From a virus, in the IMG/VR virus record IMGVR_UViG_3300036985_004639, positions 1 to 29,019 of that record: 29,019 nt of DNA; one strand, written 5' to 3'. How positions within the stretch are numbered: the first letter of the stretch is position 1; every line of letters starts with the position of its first letter. The notes under the pieces were generated by a model. It saw only the letters and a program-made list of their open reading frames with translations, was not told the origin of the DNA and did not search any database. Position numbers and translations under genes: made by a program. This document shows, one piece after another, positions 14,251 to 22,900 of this stretch.

Positions 14251-16224
14251 ATGGCGGTAGCTTCAACGCTCGCATACGTCAAAGAGCTTCTCCGGCAAAA
14301 AATGGCCCAAGATGAAAATTTTCAGAAACGATTTCTCCATTTTTTTGAATTGCAGGTCCCGAAAGAAGTCGCTTATATCGAAAATCTTACTTTTCTTTTC
14401 CCGATTATCCTTCCGCCCCAGAGCTATTCCATGGAGGAGCCGTTTGCCGCGGAATTGAGCTTTACCCAGGGGGGCGGGCTCTGGGCAGAAGAAAATGGGA
14501 TCGTCCGGAGAATAATCCGGTTGCGGGGGAATACTGGCTGGAAACCGCGATCGCTCAAAGTAGAATTTAATTCCCCCAAAGCGGTGGATATTGCGAATTC
14601 GAAACAATCATACTCGCGGAAATTGCCGGATACCGTACTTTCCGCAATTTCCGGGCAGCGCCATTTCCAGTATCTCCAGGATTCAGTATTCCGGGCCTAC
14701 GCGGACCTGAAAGCCGACCCAGCCACGGCGAAAGACACCAAGCTGATTTACCACAACCCCCAGGATATGGAGCACTGGGTGGTGGTCCCTAACCGGTTTA
14801 CCCTTCTGCGGGATCGCGCCCAGCCGTTGCTGTACAACTACGATATCGAATTGTTTGCCGTCGAGCGCGGAGAAGACATTGACGCGGATTTTTCCGAGGA
14901 CAAATCCATTTTCGATCTCGTAAAAGGCGCTATGAGCCTGGTGAAATTAGGGCTCGATCTATTGCAGGGGGCCATCAATGACTTGATCGCGCTGGAGGGC
15001 GTGATTATGGGGTTTGTGAAAAACATCGATACCCTGATCGCTCGAGGTGTCGAGGTGGGGGAAGCGGTCCAGGATTATGTCGAGGGGCGCGCGGAATTGA
15101 TCGATGCTACTTTTGATTATGTGGCGGCGCACCTTACAAATTGGGAAACCGCGGCCGGGACAATCGCGATGTACATGGATCGCAATGAAGGGGATAAATC
15201 GGTACCAGAGGAGGTATTACAGAAAATCCGAAAGGTGGCCGATGCGATCAATTTGATATTGGCGCACCCGGAGCTTTTCGAGGAGCCCGTCGAGGCCGCG
15301 GTGCGAAAGACGCGGGAGGACCAGGAATTCCGCCGAGGGATCAATTCCAATCGACAAGTGCAGGCCCTCATAAGCCCGGCGCCGACCTCGTTCGAGGCGG
15401 TGCGGGAAAGGGGCACCGAGCTGACTCCTGGGGACGTGCAGATCGGCGAGGGGGATATTCTGGCCGGGAGCACCATTCCAGTGTACCGCAATGCTCGGCA
15501 AATCGTCCTCACCGCGGATGACACCTTGCCCAGCCTGGCAGCACGGTATCTGGGAGACGCGCGGAAATGGCAGCTTTTGGCGATGTTTAATGGGCTCAAA
15601 CCCCCTTACATCGATAACCAAGCGTCTCCCCCATTGGCTCGAGGCGTGGGTACAGGTTCGACGGGTATCGGAGGAGCTTCTGGCCCGCTCGAGCGTCCGT
15701 TCACCGGTGTGCTGGGTATTGGATCGAAAATCGCAATCCCGACCAATACGCGATCGGTGCAGGATATGGGTATTTTGCCGGTGCTGGGTGCGCGCACGGA
15801 ATTGCCGGCGGAAGAGCGGGCCCTCGGGGCGGACTTTTGCCTGGAAGCGGTTCCAGTAACGGTCAATTCCAGCCAGGTCAAATACGATATCCCGATTGAT
15901 ACGGAAATGGGATCGACCGACGCCAAGATCGTGCGGGGGATGGCCAATCTGAAACAGGCGATCGTGATCCGCTTGTGCACTGAACAGGGCACTGATTTGT
16001 TGTATCGCCGTCTAGGCGTCAAGCGGTTAATCGGATTGCGAAGCACCCTGGTGGACCTCGAGCTTTGCCGCTTTCGGATTTCGCAAGCTATCTCCGGCGA
16101 TCCGCGAATTGTGACTGTAAAGAGCGTGGATCTCGTGCAAACAGACGATATGCTGGAAGTGGATTTAGTGGCCGAGGTAAGGGGTTTTTCGGAAAAACAA
16201 GAGATCCATACTACGATCCAATGA
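14251..16224 (+). CDS. fused LysM baseplate protein and gp25-like wedge protein
   Basis: The start is ATG 14251 behind an excellent AAAGGAGA; the open frame extends upstream but that part lies in the previous gene. The 657-residue product has three parts. Residues 35-110 resemble the N-terminal domain of LysM tail proteins (FLFPIILPPQSYSMEEPFAA, then IRLRGNTGW). Residues 220-350 are a long helical insert. A LysM domain follows at about 415-460 (TADDTLPSLAARYLGDARKW). Residues 540-657 form a gp25/gpW-like wedge domain: MGSTDAKIVRGMANLKQAIV, then LGVKRLIGLRSTLVDLELCR and DMLEVDLVAEVRG. T4 keeps the LysM protein gp53 and gp25 as separate neighbours in the wedge; here they appear fused. Confidence 0.78.
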   Translation: MAVASTLAYVKELLRQKMAQDENFQKRFLHFFELQVPKEVAYIENLTFLFPIILPPQSYSMEEPFAAELSFTQGGGLWAEENGIVRRIIRLRGNTGWKPRSLKVEFNSPKAVDIANSKQSYSRKLPDTVLSAISGQRHFQYLQDSVFRAYADLKADPATAKDTKLIYHNPQDMEHWVVVPNRFTLLRDRAQPLLYNYDIELFAVERGEDIDADFSEDKSIFDLVKGAMSLVKLGLDLLQGAINDLIALEGVIMGFVKNIDTLIARGVEVGEAVQDYVEGRAELIDATFDYVAAHLTNWETAAGTIAMYMDRNEGDKSVPEEVLQKIRKVADAINLILAHPELFEEPVEAAVRKTREDQEFRRGINSNRQVQALISPAPTSFEAVRERGTELTPGDVQIGEGDILAGSTIPVYRNARQIVLTADDTLPSLAARYLGDARKWQLLAMFNGLKPPYIDNQASPPLARGVGTGSTGIGGASGPLERPFTGVLGIGSKIAIPTNTRSVQDMGILPVLGARTELPAEERALGADFCLEAVPVTVNSSQVKYDIPIDTEMGSTDAKIVRGMANLKQAIVIRLCTEQGTDLLYRRLGVKRLIGLRSTLVDLELCRFRISQAISGDPRIVTVKSVDLVQTDDMLEVDLVAEVRGFSEKQEIHTTIQ

Positions 16225-16233
16225 GGTGAGCCC

Positions 16234-17646
16234 ATGCCCCGATTTCAAACGAAACGATACGAGCAAATCCTGACTGAAATGCTAGCCAAGCTCGTGGCGC
16301 GCACGGACCTATCCGATATTTCCGATTCAGCGGCGGTGAAACACTTGCTGGCTACGGCGGCCCGACAAGATGACGAGCAATACTACCAGATGCACCTCCT
16401 CTTGCAGCTTTTCTCCATAGACAAAGCGACCGGCGAGGATCTGGACGAGCGGGCGATGGATATCCAGCCCGGGACCATCGTGCGGGCGGCTGCGACTAAA
16501 GCCGTGGGGACGGTGGTGCTCACGCGCGCGGGTACCACGGGGACTATCATCCTTCCGGCGGGAATTCGGATGAAAACTGCGGGGGGAATAATTTTTGTGA
16601 CTACGGCGGCGGGGAGTATCACCGCGTCGAGCCCCGAGCAGATCGGCGGGCATGGGGTCGGCCGGGATTCTGGGGTGATCCCTGTTATCGCGGAAGTTGC
16701 TGGCGTGGCTGGAAATGTGACCTCGAACACGATCATAAAGTTTGTCAGTAAACCGGTAGGGGTCGATTCAGTGACAAACCCTTCCGGCTGCATCCACGGG
16801 GTGGACACCGAGACCGACGCGGCATTTCGAGCGCGGATCAAGCTATTTGTGGCCTCACTTGGGCGATCTACGGTGCCGGCGATCGAAAGTTGCGTCCTTC
16901 AGTTAATTGATCCGGATACCGGGGCGGTGGTCCTTTACAGCAAGGCGGTGGAGGACATCATCAACCCGGGGAATGTAACGCTGTACATCGATGACGGCAC
17001 CGGTTATGCCGAAAGCGCGGAAGCGGTCACCGGGGAAGAGCTGACCGAGGGGCTCGGAGGGCCTCCGGCGGATACCGCGGCCGGAGGAGAAACTACGCTG
17101 TATCTGGATTACGCGCCGATCAAGCTGAATGCTGGCATCACCCTGGTTAGCTCGGAGCGTGGGGAGTTGACCGAGGACGACACCTATTTTGTCAACCCAG
17201 CCAGTGGGCAGATTGTTTTTGACCCGGCGCTGGTGGCGACAGAAACAATCACGGCGCATTATCACAAATACCTGGGGCTGATTGCTCTGGCGCAAAAAGT
17301 AGTGGATGGCGATCCGGACGATCGAGTGAATTATCCTGGCTACCGGGCGGCGGGGATTCTGGTGGTGGTGCAGGCCCCCCAGGTGCTCATGCAGACGGTA
17401 TTAATATCTGTGACGGTGGCGGAAGGGTACGATGACGCAAGCGTGAAGGTGGAGGTGGCCGAGGCGATCAAGACATACATCAATAGCCTGGGTATTTCTC
17501 GGGATGTGCTCCGCTCGGAGCTGATTTCCAGAGCCCAGCGAGTGACTGGGGTTTACGACATCGTGCTGACCACTCCAGCGACGAACGTGATTCTATTGGA
17601 TGACCAGCTAGCGCGGGTTTCCGACCAGACCATTACTGTGAACTAG
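16234..17646 (+). CDS. baseplate J-like wedge protein
   Basis: The 470-residue product starts at ATG 16234 behind GAGGTGAG. It has the baseplate J pattern: an N-terminal helical part (TDLSDISDSAAVKHLLATAA, then GEDLDERAMDI); an early beta domain (GTVVLTRAGTTGTIILPAGI, then GGIIFVTTAAG); and the later signature (VDTETDAAFRARIKLFVASL) that precedes helix GRSTVPAIESC. The C-terminal part carries VQAPQVLMQTVLISVTVAEG. J/gp6-like proteins form the wedge ring that transmits the contraction signal to the sheath. The region around residues 265-350 (EELTEGLGGPPADTAAGGE onwards) is an extra beta-rich insertion. Directly follows the gp25-like gene, the usual W-J order. Confidence 0.88.
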   Translation: MPRFQTKRYEQILTEMLAKLVARTDLSDISDSAAVKHLLATAARQDDEQYYQMHLLLQLFSIDKATGEDLDERAMDIQPGTIVRAAATKAVGTVVLTRAGTTGTIILPAGIRMKTAGGIIFVTTAAGSITASSPEQIGGHGVGRDSGVIPVIAEVAGVAGNVTSNTIIKFVSKPVGVDSVTNPSGCIHGVDTETDAAFRARIKLFVASLGRSTVPAIESCVLQLIDPDTGAVVLYSKAVEDIINPGNVTLYIDDGTGYAESAEAVTGEELTEGLGGPPADTAAGGETTLYLDYAPIKLNAGITLVSSERGELTEDDTYFVNPASGQIVFDPALVATETITAHYHKYLGLIALAQKVVDGDPDDRVNYPGYRAAGILVVVQAPQVLMQTVLISVTVAEGYDDASVKVEVAEAIKTYINSLGISRDVLRSELISRAQRVTGVYDIVLTTPATNVILLDDQLARVSDQTITVN

Positions 17647-17655
17647 GGGGTTGCC

Positions 17656-18060
17656 ATGGCCATGGAAATTTCAGCTATCTCCCCCGAAGTCGTGCTGGAA
17701 AACGGGGGTCATAAAATTGAGGTGACGGGAACTTTCAACCTCGGGCATGAATACATGATCTACCTGGGGACCAAAAACGGAATTTTCGATCATGCCTGCT
17801 ATTCGGGAGTACCCGGGCAGGGTAACGTAATTCGGCCGTATACCGCAACCGCTTTGGTGGCGTACACCCCGCGACTGTATCTCGGATCTGGGCAGCACGT
17901 CACGGTACGGGATCTCACTGTTCCCGAAATCGAGACGCTGGCTGCGGCGCTCACGGTATGCTACGAGTGGTTTTCGTCTGCGGTTTTTTCGATTCGCAAG
18001 CTACTCCCGAATTTTTACAAAACTGGCCCGAGGGACATTGACCAGGTGGCCCCTATCTGA
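17656..18060 (+). CDS. small protein with TIG/IPT-like domain
   Basis: The first ATG (17656), behind AGGGGGTTG, is preferred over ATG 17662. In the 134-residue product, residues 5-90 read as an IPT/TIG-like Ig fold: ISPEVVLENGGHKIEVTGTF, then HEYMIYLGTKNG and YTPRLYLGSGQHVTVRDL. Residues 92-115 form a helix. In many phages the gpI protein follows J, but this is too short and differs; the gpI-like region is instead found inside the 19936-24090 gene. It is probably a baseplate-periphery adaptor for the fibres that follow. The TIG assignment is by pattern only. Confidence 0.5.
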   Translation: MAMEISAISPEVVLENGGHKIEVTGTFNLGHEYMIYLGTKNGIFDHACYSGVPGQGNVIRPYTATALVAYTPRLYLGSGQHVTVRDLTVPEIETLAAALTVCYEWFSSAVFSIRKLLPNFYKTGPRDIDQVAPI

Positions 18061-18068
18061 GGTGACAT

Positions 18069-19907
18069 ATGGCGTACAAAGGCAAAGTCTACACATCGTT
18101 TTTGGGATCGGCCTACCACCAGATCGAAATCATCCGGGATTTCCTTCTGGCCTGCGGCTGGAAGCTAGTGGGCCCCACGGCGACGGCGGCCATGCGTACC
18201 GCGCAGGATGACCTCCATGGGCATATCCTGGGCTGGTATCTGCATTCCAATGGCGAGGACGGCACCAAGGATCTGCACCTGCATATGGGGGTGCAGGAGG
18301 ATAGCGCCTCGCCGATGTCCTGCCCCTCCTATTCTTACCTGTCCGCGAATATCGATGACACGGTGACCACTATTCCAGTCAATGACTCCAGCGTTTTTGC
18401 CGCTACCGGGCGGGTGAAAATCGGAGGCGAGCTGATCACTTATACCGGCGCTGCGGCCAATGAGCTGACCGGCTGCACCCGGGAGGCGGATGGATCTACC
18501 AAGGCGGCTCATTTTAGCCGAGAGGTAGTGGTGCAGTGCGGGTTTTTCAAGCCCTATTTTGATCTGTATTCTTACCGGGATTTGATCCATTCCATCGCCG
18601 AGTCGGATGATGCTTTGGGGGTTACCTGGGTACTGGGTATTGCTACCACGACAGGAGCCGTTACCGGGCTGGATGGATACAAATCCGGGGCTTTCAAGTA
18701 CGGGGCGCTTCTGCGCGTGCTCGAGGGGGATCACGCGGGCAAGGTCCGGCCTATCTGGGCAGACGTTGCCGGGGATTTGTCTTACGCGCCGTTTTTCAGC
18801 GCACCCGGGCCAGTCAATTGCGATATCGTCTCCCAGGGATTTCTCCCGTGCGTCTCTCGTCGAGACGAACGGGCGGGCGCTAATTGGGCGCACCATACTA
18901 GCGCGCCGAAAGTTGGTTTTGACGGAGACGGGTCAACCGCGTTGCTTTGCGTGGGGAGCAAAGACGGATTTCTGCTAGGTTCACAAATTGGTGAATCCGA
19001 TTACTACAATTTTGTGTACTACGGCACATACATTTCCAATGGCTCGCCGGTGCTAGACGCGATCAGCTCCCATACGGTACCCGGCGGAAATATCCCGGCG
19101 GCGGCAACCATCGTGCACGTTGAGGACACCACCAAGTATGTGGTCGGTCGGAAATACCGGATTCTCGCCCAAGACTACCAGGATTGGATCGATAACTGGG
19201 ATCGGAGCGCGGATACAACTATGGGGGCGACTCCCGGAGATTGGCCAGACCTTGACGTGGACGAGATCCCAACCGAGCTGGTATTGGTCGATTCGATCGA
19301 TGCGGTCAATAGCGAAATCACTTTCCGGACTCCGTTGATTTATTCTTATCGCGCCTATGCAGTAATCGCCGAAGATCCGCAACCGATCATTTCTTACTGT
19401 GATACGGGATCAGTCTTGTCGGGAGATTTAATAAATTCCAGTGGATACGCTATTCAAAATCCATTTTTTGCTGTAGCCACGTACTATTTAGCCTCTTGCC
19501 CGCACCATAGAGTGCGTTGGAGATGTTGTTTTTTGGATCTAGGCAATACGGAAGATCCCTGGGGCCCCGTCGGTGCCCCCAATTATATTCTATGCACTGA
19601 ATGCGCCCGGCAAACAATGAACCCCGGTGAACATATGAATGATGGGCTAGACGGATATACCGACTCCTGGCCATTGGCGTTATACACGGTTGAGGGGGTA
19701 GGCGACGATACCGGCATTAACTCGATAGCGCGATTACTAGGGTATCTCCCTATAATTCGAAAATGCCAGTATGATTTTGAAGAATTCGAAGACGAGAGAG
19801 GCGAAGACTACGGCTACATTATGTGGAATAGGCAAGCTGCGCTATTCGAATGGGTGCAGCACGAGACATTTGGATACCACGTTGTGGGGCCCATGCTTTG
19901 GAGTTGA
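18069..19907 (+). CDS. large tail-surface protein with Cys-rich C-terminus
   Basis: ATG 18069 lies behind GAGGTGA that overlaps the upstream stop. The 612-residue protein opens with a compact domain (KVYTSFLGSAYHQIEIIRDF, then LLACGWKL). At about residues 90-155, it has a beta module (TTIPVNDSSVFAATGRVKIG, then ELITYTGAAANELTGCTREA) often seen in tail proteins. The C-terminal 140 residues, from about 470, contain a cysteine cluster: Cys477, Cys486-Cys487, and Cys509-x2-Cys512 (CTEC). The cluster could bind metal or form disulfides. Nucleotide composition there is visibly more AT-rich than in the first half of the gene. A fibre or adhesin role is inferred from location after the baseplate genes; no enzyme motif is recognised. 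Confidence 0.55.
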   Translation: MAYKGKVYTSFLGSAYHQIEIIRDFLLACGWKLVGPTATAAMRTAQDDLHGHILGWYLHSNGEDGTKDLHLHMGVQEDSASPMSCPSYSYLSANIDDTVTTIPVNDSSVFAATGRVKIGGELITYTGAAANELTGCTREADGSTKAAHFSREVVVQCGFFKPYFDLYSYRDLIHSIAESDDALGVTWVLGIATTTGAVTGLDGYKSGAFKYGALLRVLEGDHAGKVRPIWADVAGDLSYAPFFSAPGPVNCDIVSQGFLPCVSRRDERAGANWAHHTSAPKVGFDGDGSTALLCVGSKDGFLLGSQIGESDYYNFVYYGTYISNGSPVLDAISSHTVPGGNIPAAATIVHVEDTTKYVVGRKYRILAQDYQDWIDNWDRSADTTMGATPGDWPDLDVDEIPTELVLVDSIDAVNSEITFRTPLIYSYRAYAVIAEDPQPIISYCDTGSVLSGDLINSSGYAIQNPFFAVATYYLASCPHHRVRWRCCFLDLGNTEDPWGPVGAPNYILCTECARQTMNPGEHMNDGLDGYTDSWPLALYTVEGVGDDTGINSIARLLGYLPIIRKCQYDFEEFEDERGEDYGYIMWNRQAALFEWVQHETFGYHVVGPMLWS

Positions 19908-19935
19908 CGACTACCGCATTGAGTCGAGGTGACCG

Positions 19936-22900
19936 ATGGGTGCTTCCTTTCTGATTATCGAATCCGCTGGCGATCGGGTACCGGATTCTTACGTTGAAAC
20001 CGCGGTAGTGTCCATTCCTACTTCGTTCAGCGCGCCGTTGAATATCCCTGAAAATACCGTGGATCTAACGTGGGTGAATCCAATCGAACGGATTTTCGAT
20101 CGCGTGATGATCCGCGAATCGACCACGGACCACCCAGCTACTCCAGCGGCCGGGAATTTGGTTTATGAGGGCCCGCTCGAGGCCTACGCGCACGCGACGA
20201 CGCTGTACGAGGTCCACTACTACTCGATTTGGTCGGTGAGCACTGAAGGGGATTATTCAGCCAAGGTTGAAAGCCAATCGGGGCAGGTTGCGGCTCCACC
20301 GGATATCACCGATCTGGTAGTGGATACGGATTTCGCAGAAAGCAAAGTAGTTCTTACCTGGACCAATACCGGGGGCACGTTTGACCATGTAGAAATCTAT
20401 GAAAGCGAATCCGGGTACCCGACGGTTCCAGGCGCGGATCGCCTGGTGTACTCGGGGGCGCTCGAGACCGTTGACGATCCGGGGCTTCTCCTGGGAGTGC
20501 TCCATTACTATGCGATTTGGTCGGTCAATAGCGTAGGCGGATATTCCGATAACGCGGATACAGGCATTTCTGAAATTCTAGGTATCCCGGACGCAATCAC
20601 TGATTTCGGAGTGGAGACAGTTTTTGCGGAAGACAAGGCGACGCTTACCTGGACAAATCCAGCCGGATCTTTTGATCATGTCGAAATTTATGAAAGCGAA
20701 ACGGGTTACCCGACCATACCCGGCGAGGACCGCCTGGTGTACTCTGGCCCGCTCGAGACTTTCGACGATGAAGGGCTCGATCTGGGTGTGGTGCACTACT
20801 ACTCCATCTGGACAGCCAATGTCGAGAATGCCTATTCGCTCACGGCTGATACTGGGTTAACCACCCTCTTACCGCTTCCGGATGCAATCACGGACCTGGA
20901 GGTGATTTCCGATTTTCTAAACGAAAAGGTCACGCTGAACTGGACCAATACCGGCGGATCTTTCGATCATGTCGAAATCTATGCGAGCAATTCGGGTTAT
21001 CCGACGATACCAGGCGCAGACCGCTTGGTATATTCCGGATCGGCGGAAACGGCGGACGATCTATCAGTAGAATTCGACATCCTGCACTACTATGCCATCT
21101 GGGCGGTAAACGCGCTGGATGAGTACTCGCTTTTATCGGATACCGGAATTACCGAAATAGAGGGGCTCCCAGCAGCAATCACGGATCTGGGCCTGGTAAT
21201 GAATACCGAGGCCGGATCTATTACGCTGAGCTGGACGAATCCCGGCGGCACTTTCCACCATGTCGAGCTTTACGAGAGCGAAGCTGGATACCCGGTAACC
21301 CCGGGAGCTGGGCGGCTGGTATACTCTGGGCCCAATGAGACGGTGGATGACCTCGATCTGGATCTAGATCCGATCCACTACTATGCCATCTGGACGGTCA
21401 ATTGTTCAGACGCTTACTCTGCGACCTCGGACACGGTTGCCTCCACCGATGTATTCGGGCCGGACGCCATTTTCCCGTTTGTTGCGACCCCAGGCCCGGA
21501 TCTGATCACGCTGACCTGGACAAACCCAACCGCGGCGGATTTCGCAGGGGTGACCATTCGACGCTCGAGCAGTGACTACCCGGCGACCCCTACCTCGGGC
21601 ACGCCGGTGTACCACAACAGCGGGCACTCCTACGTTGACGCGGGGCTGGTGTACGGCACCACCTATTTCTACTCGGCCTGGGCTTACGATGAGGTGCCCA
21701 ACTATTCCGAGGTAGCGCATGCAACCGGCACACCGGCCCCCAATTACGCGGTGGAGGCCCGACTGGGCCCCGTGGGGCTTATCCAGGCGCTCACCCAGGC
21801 AATCGGAGAATCGGATACTGAAATCGGTGGATTTCGGCTGACCAGGTTGTCGGCCGTGGCGAACGTCGGAGCTACTACTTTTTCGGTTGAATCCACGAGC
21901 GGCTGGGATGAATCCGGCAAGGTGGGCATTGATGGGGTGCTGTACAGCTACGCGGCCAAGACCCTGGCCAGTCTGACCGGGATCACTCATAGCGCGTCCG
22001 GGGTGACGGTTGCCGGCGCGCGGGTAGCGCACCGGATCGAGGCGGTGGTGGCCGATTGTTCCCGCACTTCGAGCGCGGTGGATTTGTGTCGGCGGGCCAT
22101 GCTGGTGGAGTACGCCGAGGCCGAGGACTTGAGCGTGATCGGTCGAAACCTGGGAGTCAACCGGCTTGTTTTCTTTTCTGAGGATGCGCAGTATCGGCGG
22201 CTGATCAAAGCCATGGCCTACAACCCCAAAGGCACTACATTCGGCGTGGAGCTGGTGCTGAATGCCATTCTAGGGGAAGGAAACTATGAGCTATGGGAGG
22301 ATTTGATCCAGCACCCGTGTATCCTGTATGTGTACATTCCCGTCGGCGAGATCATGGGGACCAGCTTTATCGGTCGAGCTTTCCTGGATGCAGCATTTTA
22401 TGGGGTGACCTCTGGCGCTGGAAAAGACACCATAGTGATGGATCACGCGCCCTTGTTCGTCGGCACGGTCCGCTTGCTGGACCTGGGGGAGTTATTTGAT
22501 TTCCGGGTGCGTATCCCCGGAGCAATCACCTACCTGTACCATTCGGATGCGCTGGTGGAGCTGGCGGCTTTCACCTATTCAGGAGCCAGCACTCCAGAGA
22601 CGGATTTTGTTGCCGTGGTTTCGGCGCAAGCGTGCAGTCGCCTGAGCACTTTCGGAGCGACTGTTTTCTACACCATGGCCGACACCCAGGGGGCGCGGGT
22701 TGCTGCGGTCACCGAAGCGGAGGTGAGCTGGCTGATTTCCGTCTCGGGCGCGGTCAAGACCGGTGAGCTGGCGCAGGCGTCAATCACCATTTTCGATGGT
22801 GCTTATCAAATAAATTTGGGGCTAGATACCGACGGCGGCACCGGGATCGAAATCGGGCTGTATGCCACCTCGGGCGGGGGATTCCTGGGAAGCACTTTCA

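Noticed and set aside
1643-17646. Tailocin or extracellular contractile injection system instead of a phage
   Set aside because: Connector/neck genes upstream of the sheath, a full-length tape measure with chaperones, and no AAA+ ATPase favour a phage tail. Without capsid and terminase genes in view, a defective prophage or tailocin cannot be fully excluded.
20020-21750. CRISPR-like or satellite repeat array
   Set aside because: The 290-base period is in-frame and codes Fn3 domains; there are no short identical repeats with unique spacers.
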